Shown: positions 8,896-17,901 of the stretch, one piece after another
How positions within the stretch are numbered: the stretch's first letter is position 1
Layout of the letters: every line of letters starts with the position of its first letter
NCBI RefSeq assembly: GCF_014649755.1
Contig: NZ_BMTQ01000012.1
Coordinates: 186,001 to 250,000, forward strand
Reading direction: 5' to 3'
Length of the DNA stretch: 64,000 nucleotides
DNA from: Streptomyces litmocidini
GTDB lineage: Bacteria > Actinomycetota > Actinomycetes > Streptomycetales > Streptomycetaceae
Translations under genes and position numbers: made by a program
Notes under the pieces: model-generated
The model's database searches: none
What the model was told of the DNA's origin: nothing
Seen by the model: only the letters and a program-made list of their open reading frames with translations

Positions 8896-9552
8896 TCACA
8901 GAACGTGACGAAGGGCCCGGTCACGGATCATGAGCGCGGCTCTTTTGTCGGGAAGGTCGACTTCCGCCGCGTAGCGGAAGCCGCCGCTGAGGAACGCGGA
9001 GACGGAGGGGGTGTTGCGGATGTCGGGTTCGGCGAGGACGCGGGTGCAGCGGGGGCGGTGGTCGAGGACCAGATCGGCGACGGCGCGCAGCAGCGTGGTG
9101 CCGACGCCGCGGCCCCGGTCGGTGACGCCTCCGATCAGCAGATGGACACCCGTGTCGTGGGGAAGCGCCGGGTAGTGGCGGGCGAGCGGATCGAGGTCGG
9201 CTCGGTAGATCTCGAAGTAGCTCATGGGCGTGCCGTCGAGGACGCCGAGGCAGGGGACGCTCCGGCCGTCGCCCTCGAGTTGGGCACGGACGTGTTCGGC
9301 GGTGACGGCGTCGGGACCGGCGAGCTCCCAGAAGGCGGCGACGGCGGGGTCGTTCATCCATCGGGCGAGCAGCGGCAGATCCCGTTCGAGCCGCACGGGT
9401 GCGAGCCGGAAGGAGCCGACGGGGGTGTCGGCGGGCCCCCAGGCGGCGACGGAGTCGAGCAGGTCGCCGTCGAGGAGGGCGACGAGGTCGTCGACCCTGA
9501 GGTCCAGGGTGTCGTCCCCCGGCGGGACGGCCGGTGGGCGGGTGGGTGACAC
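8896..9552 (-). CDS. GNAT acetyltransferase of siderophore type (IucB/RhbD-like)
   Basis: A 218-residue acyl-CoA N-acyltransferase. It carries the signatures of the siderophore subfamily: WMNDPAVAAFWE near residue 66, YFEIYRADLDPLARHYPA, GVHLLIGG, the acetyl-CoA loop RGRGVGTTLL, LAEPDIRN and LPDKRAALM near the end. Relatives acetylate the N-hydroxylated side-chain amine of lysine, ornithine or diaminopropane to make a hydroxamate. GTG 9552 is chosen because it follows GAGAGGAGAG closely; the much longer open frame upstream is a shadow of the synthetase gene. No matching N-hydroxylase lies in this operon, so either one is supplied from elsewhere or the true substrate is an unhydroxylated amine. 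Confidence 0.9.
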   Translation of the reverse strand: MSPTRPPAVPPGDDTLDLRVDDLVALLDGDLLDSVAAWGPADTPVGSFRLAPVRLERDLPLLARWMNDPAVAAFWELAGPDAVTAEHVRAQLEGDGRSVPCLGVLDGTPMSYFEIYRADLDPLARHYPALPHDTGVHLLIGGVTDRGRGVGTTLLRAVADLVLDHRPRCTRVLAEPDIRNTPSVSAFLSGGFRYAAEVDLPDKRAALMIRDRALRHVL

Positions 9553-9629
9553 GGTGTCGCTCTCCTCTCGGCGGTGCGGTCGGGTCGGCGCGGGACGGCG
9601 CCGGCACGGGTTCGGGTACGGGTACGGGT

Positions 9630-11852
9630 TCAGGCGCGGAGGGGGTTGGTGACGGTGACGTAGACGGACTGGGTGTCGACGGGTCCGACGAGCTCGTCCA
9701 GGCCGTGCAGGCGCGTGAGGAGGTTGGCCTTGCTGCGCAGGGTCGCGGCTTCCAGGAGCCGGTGCGGAAGGGGGGAGCCGAGGCTGGTGGCGGAGGTGAG
9801 GAAGCTGCGGAAGGCGGCGAGCAGGACGCGTTCGTCGGCGAGGCCCTGGGCGCCGAACGCGCCGATGAGACCGAGGACGTTGTTGATGCCGAGGTAGTAG
9901 GCGAAGCGCTCGTCGGTGACCTGGTCGGAGACGAAGGTGTCGCTGTCGTCGCCGATGCCGGGGAGGCGGCTCTCTAGCTCGCCCCGGTGGGACTCGCGGA
10001 AGTAGTACCCCTGGTTGTCGCGGTAGCGGCCGCCGATCGGCCAGCCGTTCGGGTCCAGGAGCACCAGGGTGTTCTGCTGATGGGCCTCCAGGGCGATGCC
10101 GGCGTGGCCGTCGAGCCAGAGGACGGGGCGGACGACCTGGTCGAGGTAGCGGAGGAACCACTCGGCGGCGACGGCGGTCGTGGGGCGGCCCGTGCGGGTG
10201 GAGAGCCGTCCGATGACGTCGGCGAGCCGGGAGCGCATGGCGGTGGAACCGGGCCAGGGCCGGGGGGTCGTGAGGGAGGCGATGCAGACGGCGTCGTCGC
10301 CGGGGCCGAAGGGGTTGTGGCGGATCATGACGTCGAGCCCGGGGACGGGGGCGCCGTCCGGAGCGTCGACGGCGAGCCAGGCGGGGTCGCGGACGATGTC
10401 GAAGCCCGGGTGGGCGGCCTGCCACTCGTCGACGAGGCCGGTGCGGAGCAGCCGGTGGACCTCGACGCCGCGGTGGAGTTCTTTGCGGAGGTTCTCGCGG
10501 CGGGAGTTGGTGATGCGCAGACCGAGGGAGAGCTTGAGCATGGCCCGCGCGCCGGGGCGGTGCACGGTGCGGACGGAGGAGGTGGGGTGCCAGGGGGTGC
10601 CGTGGGGGCCCAGGTCGTGGAGGAGACCCGCGTCCAGGAGGGCGCGGACGTCGGGGCGGTGCAGGAGCTCACGGGCCTGCCAGGGGTGCAGGGGCAGGGG
10701 GATGGTGCCGGTGGGGAGGGCCAGCCCTTCGGTCAGTCCGGAGGCGAGCTGTTCGGCGGTGACGGGCCGGCCCTGTTCGGTCCAGGCGGAGTCGGCGGCG
10801 AGGACGGTGCGGTCGACGGCGAACCAGTGGAGGGGGAAGGAACCGTGCAGTTCGGGTGAGTAGAGGCGCCCCTCGGCCTCGGAGAGCCCTTCGCGGCTCT
10901 TGGGCGTGGGGTGGAGCGGGTGGCCGAGCAGCAGGGACTGTTCGGCGGCGAGGAAGAGGTCGGCGTCCGGGTGCGGTTCGGGCCTGCGGCGGCGCTCGGC
11001 GAGGAAGTCGGCGGTCCGGCGCGCGGAATCGGCGACACGGCCGACGAGGTCGGTCCCCTCGGAGCGGCCCGTCTCCCGGCTGAGCAGGGCGGCCACCGTG
11101 ACGGCGTCGGCGGCCGGCGCCGTTGCCGGGAGTCCTTCGAGGGTGGGGGTGCCGAAACGGTGCCAGCCGGTGGGCGACCAGTAGCGGACGGGGACGAGGA
11201 GGGCGGTGCCGCTGGCGTCCAGGGGGATGCGCAGGGTGGTGGATCCGGGGGCCGGCAGGTTCTTCTCCCGGACCCAGCAGCGGAGGAGGTTCTCGACGGC
11301 GGCGGCGTCGGCGGCGCGCCGCGGGTCGTGGTCGTCCAGCGGGTCGGGGGCGTCCAGCGGGTCGGGGGCGCCGGAGGGGCGAAGGGGGCTGGGCTCGTAC
11401 GGGCCGGTGTGCTGGCGCGGGACGGTGGGCTCGTCGGAGCCGACCGGGTCCGGCCCGGTCTCCTGCCCCTGGACGTCTCGCCGGTCGACGTGGGGGGCCG
11501 CGGGGGAAAGGGCCTCCGCGGGAAGGGGCGCCGTGCGGGGGGCCTCGGGGTGGACGGCCTCCGAGCGGGGGACCTCTCCGTGACGGGTCTCCGGGCGGAG
11601 GGCCTCCCCATGGCGCGCCCCCGAACGGAGGGCCTCCGGGCGGGAGGCCTCCCCGTGGCGGGCCTCCCGGCGGGGGAGCTGTCCGTGGAAGGCCTCCGTG
11701 TGGCGGGGCTCGGCGCGAGGGGGCTCTGTGTGGTGGGGCTCTGTGCGGTGGGCCTCCGCGTGGTGGGCCTCGGGGCGGGGGGCGTCCGTGTGGTGGGGCG
11801 TCTCCAGAGGACGGTCGGTGGTGGGAGCCGGGGAGGTGGGGGTGGCGTTCAC
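9630..11852 (-). CDS. IucA/IucC-family (NIS) siderophore synthetase 2 with His-rich N-terminal repeat
   Basis: A 740-residue NIS synthetase, about 130-150 residues longer than usual family members. The catalytic part begins near residue 150. It shows GHPLHPTPKSREG, LPLHPWQARELL, SSVRTVHRPG, ITNSRRENLRKELHRG and EAHQQNTLVLLDPNG (binding and catalytic motifs of the family), and ends in a FhuF-like region. The extra length is a low-complexity N-terminus, roughly residues 15-115, built from degenerate five-residue units such as RHGEA/LRPET and holding about thirteen histidines. GTG 11852 follows AAGGAA and lies 38 nt after the aminotransferase stop. The repeat is encoded in frame and strongly G-rich on the plus strand; whether it binds metal is unknown. 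Confidence 0.9.
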   Translation of the reverse strand: MNATPTSPAPTTDRPLETPHHTDAPRPEAHHAEAHRTEPHHTEPPRAEPRHTEAFHGQLPRREARHGEASRPEALRSGARHGEALRPETRHGEVPRSEAVHPEAPRTAPLPAEALSPAAPHVDRRDVQGQETGPDPVGSDEPTVPRQHTGPYEPSPLRPSGAPDPLDAPDPLDDHDPRRAADAAAVENLLRCWVREKNLPAPGSTTLRIPLDASGTALLVPVRYWSPTGWHRFGTPTLEGLPATAPAADAVTVAALLSRETGRSEGTDLVGRVADSARRTADFLAERRRRPEPHPDADLFLAAEQSLLLGHPLHPTPKSREGLSEAEGRLYSPELHGSFPLHWFAVDRTVLAADSAWTEQGRPVTAEQLASGLTEGLALPTGTIPLPLHPWQARELLHRPDVRALLDAGLLHDLGPHGTPWHPTSSVRTVHRPGARAMLKLSLGLRITNSRRENLRKELHRGVEVHRLLRTGLVDEWQAAHPGFDIVRDPAWLAVDAPDGAPVPGLDVMIRHNPFGPGDDAVCIASLTTPRPWPGSTAMRSRLADVIGRLSTRTGRPTTAVAAEWFLRYLDQVVRPVLWLDGHAGIALEAHQQNTLVLLDPNGWPIGGRYRDNQGYYFRESHRGELESRLPGIGDDSDTFVSDQVTDERFAYYLGINNVLGLIGAFGAQGLADERVLLAAFRSFLTSATSLGSPLPHRLLEAATLRSKANLLTRLHGLDELVGPVDTQSVYVTVTNPLRA
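11480..11810. repeat. Degenerate 15/30-bp coding repeat (His-rich pentads)
   Basis: Within synthetase 2, imperfect units of about 15 or 30 bp recur (plus-strand core GGCCTCCGTGTGGCGG-like). They encode alternating xHxEx and xRxEx pentapeptides. The units are diverged, which suggests an old slippage-expanded tract. Confidence 0.7.
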
Positions 11853-11890
11853 GGGGGTTTCCTTGGGGGTGGGGGCCGGGGCGGTCCGGG

Positions 11891-13348
11891 TCAGTGGGAC
11901 GGACCGGAGGCGTTCCGGGGGGTGGTGGCCCCACGGGGGGCGGGCGGGTGGGGGGTGTGGGCCCGTTCGGCCGCGGCCAGGGCGTCGGCGAAGCGGTCCA
12001 GGACGGCGGTGGCCTGCTCGTCGGTGAGGGTGAGCGGGGGCAGGAGCCGGACCACCGCGGAGTGGCGGCCGCCGAGTTCGACGATGAGGCCGCGGACGAG
12101 GCACTCCTGCTGGACGGCGAGGGCCAGCGCGGGGGCGGGGGGCGGGACGGAGTCGTCCGGTCCGGCCGCGTCGGGATCGACGAGTTCGACGCCGATCATC
12201 AGCCCCCGGCCGCGGACCTCGCCGACGCAGGGGTGGGCGGAGGCGAGGCCCTGGAGCCGGCCGAGCATCCCGGCGCCGAGGGTGCCGGCCCGTTCGGCGA
12301 GCCTGTTCTCGCGGACGTACGCGAGGGTGGCCGTGCCGGCGGCCATGGCGAGCTGGTTGCCGCGGAAGGTGCCGGCGTGGGCGCCCGGTTCCCAGACGTC
12401 GAGTTCCGACCTGTAGACGATGACCGCGAGCGGGAGGGAGCCGCCGATGGCCTTGGAGAGGACCATCACGTCGGGCACGACGCCGCTGTGCTCGACGGCC
12501 CAGAAGGCGCCGGTGCGGCCGACGCCGGTCTGGACCTCGTCGACGACCAGGGGGATGGAGCGGTCGGCGGTGATCCGGCGCATCCGGCGCATCCAGTCGT
12601 CGGGGGCGGGAATGACCCCGCCCTCGCCCTGGACGGCCTCGACGATCATTCCGGCGGGGGTGGTGACACCGCTCTTGGGGTCGTCGAGGAGGTTCTCGGT
12701 CCAGCGGGCGGCGAGTTCGGCTCCGCGCTCGCCGCCGACGCCGAAGGGACAGCGGTACCGCTGCGGGTAGGGCAGCCGGGTCACGCGGACGTCGGGCGCT
12801 CCGCCGGAGGCGTCGAGGGCTCCGGCCGTCATGCCGTGATAGGCGCCGGTGAAGGCGAGGAGTCCGCTCCGGCCGGTGGCGGTCCGGACGAGTTTCAGGG
12901 CCGCCTCGACCGCGTCCGTGCCCGCGGGGCCGCAGAACTGGATGCGGGCGTCGTCGGCGAGCGCGCCGGGGAGGGTGGCGAACAGTTCGGAGGTGAAGGC
13001 GTCCTTGACGGGGGTGGCGAGGTCGAGGACGTGGAGGGGCGCGCCCGAGTCGAGCACCTTCCTGATGGCTTCCAGGACCACGGGGTGGTTGTGGCCCAGG
13101 GCGAGTGTCCCGGCGCCGGACAGGCAGTCGAGGTAACGGCGTCCGTCGGCGCCCTCGATGGTCAGCCCTCGTGCCCGCACGGGGACGATCGGCAGGGAAC
13201 GGGCGTAGGTGCGTGCGGCGGATTCGCGCTGGGACTGGCGGCGCAGGATGCCCTCGTACCCGCCCCCTTGGTCCGTCGGCCGGTCCGTCGGTCGGCTCTG
13301 CGTGCGCGCGGCCGGTGGGACGGCCGGAGCTGATTCGGTCACGGCCAC
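11891..13348 (-). CDS. Class III PLP aminotransferase (2,4-diaminobutyrate aminotransferase-like)
   Basis: A 485-residue fold-type I PLP enzyme, closest in pattern to diaminobutyrate:2-oxoglutarate aminotransferases (EctB/RhbA/DatA type), which make L-2,4-diaminobutyrate from aspartate semialdehyde. Seen are LSGAGTLALGHNHP, FCGPAGTDAVEAALK, FTGAYHGMT, VDEVQTGVGRTG and the Schiff-base lysine in VLSKAIGG. GTG 13348 is chosen because GGAGGA lies 9 nt upstream; an ATG at 13387 would start before that site. It is the first gene of the siderophore operon and presumably makes the diamine or amino-acid amine condensed by the two synthetases. A decarboxylase that would convert diaminobutyrate to 1,3-diaminopropane is absent here. 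Confidence 0.9.
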   Translation of the reverse strand: MAVTESAPAVPPAARTQSRPTDRPTDQGGGYEGILRRQSQRESAARTYARSLPIVPVRARGLTIEGADGRRYLDCLSGAGTLALGHNHPVVLEAIRKVLDSGAPLHVLDLATPVKDAFTSELFATLPGALADDARIQFCGPAGTDAVEAALKLVRTATGRSGLLAFTGAYHGMTAGALDASGGAPDVRVTRLPYPQRYRCPFGVGGERGAELAARWTENLLDDPKSGVTTPAGMIVEAVQGEGGVIPAPDDWMRRMRRITADRSIPLVVDEVQTGVGRTGAFWAVEHSGVVPDVMVLSKAIGGSLPLAVIVYRSELDVWEPGAHAGTFRGNQLAMAAGTATLAYVRENRLAERAGTLGAGMLGRLQGLASAHPCVGEVRGRGLMIGVELVDPDAAGPDDSVPPPAPALALAVQQECLVRGLIVELGGRHSAVVRLLPPLTLTDEQATAVLDRFADALAAAERAHTPHPPAPRGATTPRNASGPSH

Positions 13349-13366
13349 GGCTCGGTGTCCTCCCGC

Positions 13367-13384
13367 TGTAACAGTTGCGTTGCA
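13367..13384. promoter_or_regulatory. Candidate operator dyad before the siderophore operon
   Basis: TGTAAC-AGTTGC-GTTGCA is an 18-bp imperfect dyad (5 of 6 arm positions) immediately upstream of the aminotransferase ribosome-binding site. It does not resemble the DmdR1/IdeR iron box. The placement is suggestive, but the element could be chance. Confidence 0.3.
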
Positions 13385-13676
13385 CATCGGGGCGTCGCGG
13401 AGCCGTCGCAAAGGCCGTCCTGAACGCCCCCGTCGTGTCCCCCGCCCGTACCAACGACGGGAACCGTCGGGGATCACGGGCCGGAGGGAAGGAACTTGGC
13501 GTGTCCCGGATCACGGCACGGCAACGGCCGAACGGTTCCCGGAACCGCCGGTGGGGCGCGTACCGTCCCCTCCGGCACCGGCATAGTGGGGGCCGTCGGT
13601 CGCGTCCGCGGGACCCGGCCGCTGTTCGCCCATGCACACATTGCACACGTTGACGTAGTCCCAGGGGGATCACCAG

Positions 13677-14849
13677 ATGCGATCGATTCGTCCGCTGTTG
13701 ATGGCGGCTTCCGCCGTCGCGGCGCTGACGCTCACCGTCACGGCCTGCGGTCCGAGCGAGGAGAACGCGGGAGACAAGCCCGTCGCTCCCGCGAGCCTGG
13801 ACCCGGACAGAATAAAGATTCCGGAGGACCTGAAGGACCGCCTGAAGGAACACGGGATCGACCTCGACAAGTGGCGGAACGGCGAGTGGAAGAACTGGGA
13901 CCGCGACAAGTGGCTGCGTGAGGCCAAGGACTTCGTCAACCCGATCATCGAGGACCTCTGGAACCCGGACCGGATGCGCGAGGCCGAGCGGCCCGACAAG
14001 CCGGTCGAGGAGGAGGACATCTCGGGCGACAAGGGCGTCACCGATCCGACTCCGGCCCCGGTGCGGGCGAAGGCCGTGGGGGCGAAGTACCACGCCAACG
14101 CCCCCGAGTTCGGCAAGGTCTTCTTCGACGGCCCCGAGGGCTCGATGGTCTGCTCGGCCACGGTGGTGAAGGACCCGGCGCACCCGGGCAAGTCCAACCT
14201 GGTCTGGACGGCCGGTCACTGCGTGCACAAGGGCAAGCAGGGCGGCTGGTACCGCAACATCGCCTTCGTGCCCTCGTACAACGACTCGGCGCTGGAGACC
14301 TCGGCGCTGGAGAAGGCGACGCGGCAGCAGATCGCCCCGTACGGCGTGTGGTGGGCCGACTGGGTCAAGACCTCCGACCAGTGGATCGCCGAGGGCGCGT
14401 CCACCGGCGGCGCCGGTGCTCCCTACGACTTCGCGGTCATCAAGGTGACGCCGGAGAAGGGCTCCTCGGGCAAGTCGCTGGAGGAGACGGTCGGTTCGGC
14501 GCTCCCGGTGGAGTTCAACGCCCCCGCCGTGCCGAAGATCGCCGACATGACGGCGACCGGTTACCCGGCGGCGCCGCCGTTCGACGGCCAGAAGATGTTC
14601 CAGTGCCAGGACAAGCCGGGCCGGCTGTCCCTGAAGGCGGAGCAGCCCACGATGTACCGGATCGGCTGCACGATGACCGGTGGTTCGTCCGGCGGCGGTT
14701 GGGTCGCCAAGGGCGGCGACGGCAAGCCGGCGCTGGTGTCGAACACCTCGATCGGCCCGTCGACGGCCGGTTGGCTCGCGGGTCCGCGCTTCGGTCCCGA
14801 GGCCAAGGCCGTCTTCGACGAGGTCAGCAAGAAGTACGCCGGCCAGTAG
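13677..14849 (+). CDS. Secreted trypsin-fold serine protease-like lipoprotein 1
   Basis: A 390-residue exported protein. A signal peptide (residues 1 to about 23) ends in a lipobox-like VTAC, so it is probably a lipoprotein on the outer face of the membrane. A Trp- and charge-rich helical segment (DLDKWRNGEWKNWDRDKW, about 61-78) precedes the protease domain. The catalytic triad is visible: His in WTAGHC near residue 181, Asp in PYDFAVIKV near 250, and Ser in TGGSSGGGW near 340. ATG 13677 follows AGGGGG. It lies directly upstream of a paralogue of identical length. The substrate is unknown; the three triad motifs make it likely to be active. Confidence 0.85.
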   Translation: MRSIRPLLMAASAVAALTLTVTACGPSEENAGDKPVAPASLDPDRIKIPEDLKDRLKEHGIDLDKWRNGEWKNWDRDKWLREAKDFVNPIIEDLWNPDRMREAERPDKPVEEEDISGDKGVTDPTPAPVRAKAVGAKYHANAPEFGKVFFDGPEGSMVCSATVVKDPAHPGKSNLVWTAGHCVHKGKQGGWYRNIAFVPSYNDSALETSALEKATRQQIAPYGVWWADWVKTSDQWIAEGASTGGAGAPYDFAVIKVTPEKGSSGKSLEETVGSALPVEFNAPAVPKIADMTATGYPAAPPFDGQKMFQCQDKPGRLSLKAEQPTMYRIGCTMTGGSSGGGWVAKGGDGKPALVSNTSIGPSTAGWLAGPRFGPEAKAVFDEVSKKYAGQ

Positions 14850-14862
14850 GCGCGGCGGGCAC

Positions 14863-14891
14863 GGAGGCGGGGCCCCGGGGGTCCCGCCTCC
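14863..14891 (+). terminator. Stem-loop between the two protease-like genes
   Basis: GGAGGCGGG at 14863-14871 pairs with CCCGCCTCC at 14883-14891 around an 11-nt loop, just after the first gene's stop codon. Confidence 0.55.
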
Positions 14892-14967
14892 CCCCATGTC
14901 CGGTCCGACCGGCATACTGTGCACCGCCCATGACACGTCCATGGCAATACCAACGGGGAATACATTC

Positions 14968-16140
14968 ATGCGTTCCGTACGACTCCTACCCGCCGCCCTC
15001 GGCCTGGTCACCGCGCTCACGCTGACCGCCACGGCCTGCGGCCCCACCGAGACCCCGGCCGACGGCAAGCCGGCCGCCGGGACGAGCAGTTCCGCACCCG
15101 CCGCCGACGGCGGCGACGCCGGCGGCGACCTCACCGGGGACCTCGCCGACAAGCTCAAGAAGCACGGCGTCGACCTGGACAAGTGGAAGCAGGGCGAGTG
15201 GAAGAATTGGGACAAGGACACCTGGCTCCGTGAGGCCGGGGACTTCGTCAACCCGGTGATCGAGGGGCTCTGGGACCCGCCGCGCATGCAGTCGGCGAAG
15301 AGCCCGGACCAGACGATCACCGCGCAGGCCGGTGTCGGCGGCACCGACCCGACGCCCCGGCCGGTCAAGGCGCAGCGCGAGAAGACGCCGTACCACAACT
15401 ACGCGGCCCCGGTCGGCAAGATCTTCTTCGACGCGCCCGAGGGCCACATGGTCTGCTCCGGCACCATCGTGAAGGACCCGCGCCGCCCCGGGAAGTCGAA
15501 CCTGGTCTGGACGGCGGGCCACTGCGTCCACGCGGGCAAGAAGGGCGGCTGGTACCGCAACATCGCCTTCGTCCCGGCCTTCAACGACCTGGGCAAGTCC
15601 CCCGCCGCACTGCAGAACGCGCAGCCGCACGAGGTGTACCCGTACGGCCAGTTCTGGGCCGACTGGGCCGTGACCTCGGGCGAGTGGATCAACGCGGGCG
15701 GCACCAACCAGGCCTGGCCGTACGACTACGCCGTGCTGCACGTGCAGCCCGAGCGCGGCTCGAAGTCCCTGGAGGAGACCGTCGGGGCCGCCCTGCCGGT
15801 CGACTTCTCCGCGCCGACGGCCGCGCAGGCCGGCACGATGGGCGCCTGGGGCTACCCGGGGGCGCCGCCGTACAACGGCATGATCATGCACAAGTGCCTC
15901 GACCGGCCGACGCGCCTCACCACGGCCCCGGCCACGCCGACCATGTACCGGATCGGCTGCACGATGACCGCCGGTTCCTCGGGCGGCGGCTGGTTCCGCG
16001 TGCTGCCGAACGGCAGGACGGCGCTCGTGTCGAACACCTCGATCGGCCCGGCCGGCAGCAACGGCTGGCTCGCCGGCCCGCAGCTGGGACGGGGCGCCAA
16101 GGCCGTCCACGAGATGGTCAGCAAGAAGTTCGCCCGCTGA
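14968..16140 (+). CDS. Secreted trypsin-fold serine protease-like lipoprotein 2
   Basis: A 390-residue paralogue of the preceding gene, alike from end to end. It has a signal peptide with ATAC at the lipid-attachment position, the helical DLDKWKQGEWKNWDKDTW segment, His in WTAGHC, Asp in PYDYAVLHV and Ser in TAGSSGGGW. Its lipobox is weaker than that of the first copy because alanine replaces the usual Leu/Val/Ile at -3. ATG 14968 follows GGGGA by 8 nt. The stem-loop between the copies suggests partly separate transcription. The pair is a tandem duplication; divergence around the substrate-side loops (residues 200-240) suggests different targets. Confidence 0.85.
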   Translation: MRSVRLLPAALGLVTALTLTATACGPTETPADGKPAAGTSSSAPAADGGDAGGDLTGDLADKLKKHGVDLDKWKQGEWKNWDKDTWLREAGDFVNPVIEGLWDPPRMQSAKSPDQTITAQAGVGGTDPTPRPVKAQREKTPYHNYAAPVGKIFFDAPEGHMVCSGTIVKDPRRPGKSNLVWTAGHCVHAGKKGGWYRNIAFVPAFNDLGKSPAALQNAQPHEVYPYGQFWADWAVTSGEWINAGGTNQAWPYDYAVLHVQPERGSKSLEETVGAALPVDFSAPTAAQAGTMGAWGYPGAPPYNGMIMHKCLDRPTRLTTAPATPTMYRIGCTMTAGSSGGGWFRVLPNGRTALVSNTSIGPAGSNGWLAGPQLGRGAKAVHEMVSKKFAR

Positions 16141-16180
16141 CCCACCCGAAACAGCAGAGCAGCAGAGCAGCTGAAAAGCA

Positions 16181-16222
16181 GAAGGCGCCGGTCCTTCCCG
16201 TTCGGGAGGGACCGGCGCCTTC
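16181..16222. terminator. Strong bidirectional terminator
   Basis: An 18-bp stem with one G-T mismatch (left arm from 16182, right arm to 16221) closed by a GTTC-type tetraloop lies between the convergent protease 2 and hflX genes, 8 nt past the hflX stop. Confidence 0.85.
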
Positions 16223-16230
16223 GTGTTCCG

Positions 16231-17724
16231 TCAGTGCGCGGCGGGGACGTACGGCGCGAGCAGCGCCGCCAGTTCCTCGTGCACCCGCGCCTTGAGCAGG
16301 GTGCCCTCCGGGGTGTGCTCCTCGGACTCCACCTCGCCCTCGGCGTGCACCCGCGAGACGAGCCCGCCCTGGGTGTACGGCACGAGGGCCTCCAGCTCGA
16401 CCTCCGGGCGCGGCAGCTCGGAGTCGATGAGCGCGAGCAGCTCGTCGATGCCCTGGCCCGAACGGGCCGAGACCACGATGGAGTGCTTCTCCATCCGCAG
16501 CAGGCGCTGGAGGACCAGCGGGTCCGCCGCGTCGGCCTTGTTGACGACGACGATCTCCGGCACGTTCACCGCGCCGACGTCGCGGAAGACCTCGCGCACG
16601 GCGGCCAGCTGCTCCTCCGGGGCGGGGTGCGAGCCGTCCACCACGTGCAGGATGAGGTCGGACTCGCCGACCTCCTCCATGGTGGAGCGGAACGCCTCGA
16701 CCAGGTGGTGCGGCAGGTGCCGGACGAAGCCGACGGTGTCGGCCAGGGTGTAGACCCGGCCGGTGGGCGTCTCGGCCCGGCGGACCGTCGGGTCGAGGGT
16801 GGCGAACAGGGCGTTCTCCACGAGGACGCCCGCGCCGGTGAGCCGGTTGAGCAGGGAGGACTTGCCGGCGTTGGTGTATCCGGCGATGGCGACCGACGGC
16901 ACCTTGTTCCGGCGGCGCTCCTGCCGCTTGACGTCGCGGCCGGTCTTCATCTCCGCGATCTCCCGGCGCATCTTCGCCATCTTCTCGCGGATGCGGCGCC
17001 GGTCGGTCTCGATCTTGGTCTCACCGGGGCCGCGGGTGGCCATGCCGCCACCGCCGCCGCCGCCCATCTGCCGGGAGAGCGACTGACCCCAGCCGCGCAG
17101 TCGCGGCAGCATGTACTGCATCTGCGCGAGCGCGACCTGCGCCTTGCCCTCTCGGGACTTGGCGTGCTGGGCGAAGATGTCGAGGATGAGGGCGGTCCGG
17201 TCGACCACCTTCACCTTGACGACGTCTTCGAGGGCGATGAGCTGGCCGGGGCTGAGCTCGCCGTCGCAGACGACGGTGTCGGCGCCGGTCTCGAGCACGA
17301 TGTCGCGCAGCTCGCGCGCCTTGCCCGAGCCGATGAAGGTGGCCGGGTCCGGCTTGTCGCGGCGCTGGATCACGCCGTCGAGCACGAGGGCGCCCGCCGT
17401 CTCGGCGAGGGCCGCGAGCTCCGCGAGGGAGTTCTCCGCGTCCTGCACCGTCCCGGAGGTCCAGACACCGACCAGCACGACGCGCTCGAGGCGCAGCTGG
17501 CGGTACTCGACCTCGGTGACGTCCTCGAGCTCGGTGGAGAGGCCCGCGACACGGCGCAGGGCCGCGCGCTCGGAGCGGTCGAACTGGTCGCCGTCCCGCT
17601 CTCCGTCGATCTCGTGGCTCCAGGCGACGTCCTCTTCCATCAGGGCATCGGCCCGAAGGCTCTCGGTACGGCTCGTCTCCGCGAAGCTCTGCTCGTCCTG
17701 GGAAGGGGAAGAAGAGGAGGTCAT
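16231..17724 (-). CDS. hflX: GTPase HflX
   Basis: A 497-residue ribosome-associated GTPase that splits or rescues stalled 70S ribosomes under stress. The N-terminal HflX domain (about 95-260) includes DPATFIGSGKA and ends in the Gly-rich linker MGGGGGGGMATRGPGE. The G domain has G1 GYTNAGKS near 287, G3 DTVGF near 335 and G4 NKAD near 402. It has a long acidic N-terminal extension of about 80 residues, as is common in Streptomyces. ATG 17724 follows GAAGAGGAG. It is convergent with the protease pair and separated from it by a strong terminator. Confidence 0.96.
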   Translation of the reverse strand: MTSSSSPSQDEQSFAETSRTESLRADALMEEDVAWSHEIDGERDGDQFDRSERAALRRVAGLSTELEDVTEVEYRQLRLERVVLVGVWTSGTVQDAENSLAELAALAETAGALVLDGVIQRRDKPDPATFIGSGKARELRDIVLETGADTVVCDGELSPGQLIALEDVVKVKVVDRTALILDIFAQHAKSREGKAQVALAQMQYMLPRLRGWGQSLSRQMGGGGGGGMATRGPGETKIETDRRRIREKMAKMRREIAEMKTGRDVKRQERRRNKVPSVAIAGYTNAGKSSLLNRLTGAGVLVENALFATLDPTVRRAETPTGRVYTLADTVGFVRHLPHHLVEAFRSTMEEVGESDLILHVVDGSHPAPEEQLAAVREVFRDVGAVNVPEIVVVNKADAADPLVLQRLLRMEKHSIVVSARSGQGIDELLALIDSELPRPEVELEALVPYTQGGLVSRVHAEGEVESEEHTPEGTLLKARVHEELAALLAPYVPAAH

Positions 17725-17901
17725 TGGGTCCTTACGTCGATGAGGAGATGTGTGTCTGTGCCGGTCACAACGCCCGCGGGCTCCGGAAGATTCCCGGGCC
17801 CGGCCGCGTCGGCCGGAGGATCCGGCCGCGTCACCGACCTGGAGATGGTGTCACGGCCCGTCGGGGCCCGTCACCCGGGTTTCGGAGCGGTCCCCGCCGG
17901 G

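Noticed and set aside
13349..13676. DmdR1/IdeR iron box before the siderophore operon
   Set aside because: I searched the 328-bp gap for TTAGGTTAGGCTAACCTAA-like sequence and found none. Only a different dyad at 13367-13384 was seen.
9630..15398. A 1922-codon open frame on the minus strand
   Set aside because: Only its left part (9630-11852) is a gene. The rest is antisense or out of frame to the aminotransferase and protease genes and has Arg/Pro/His-rich composition typical of high-GC shadows.
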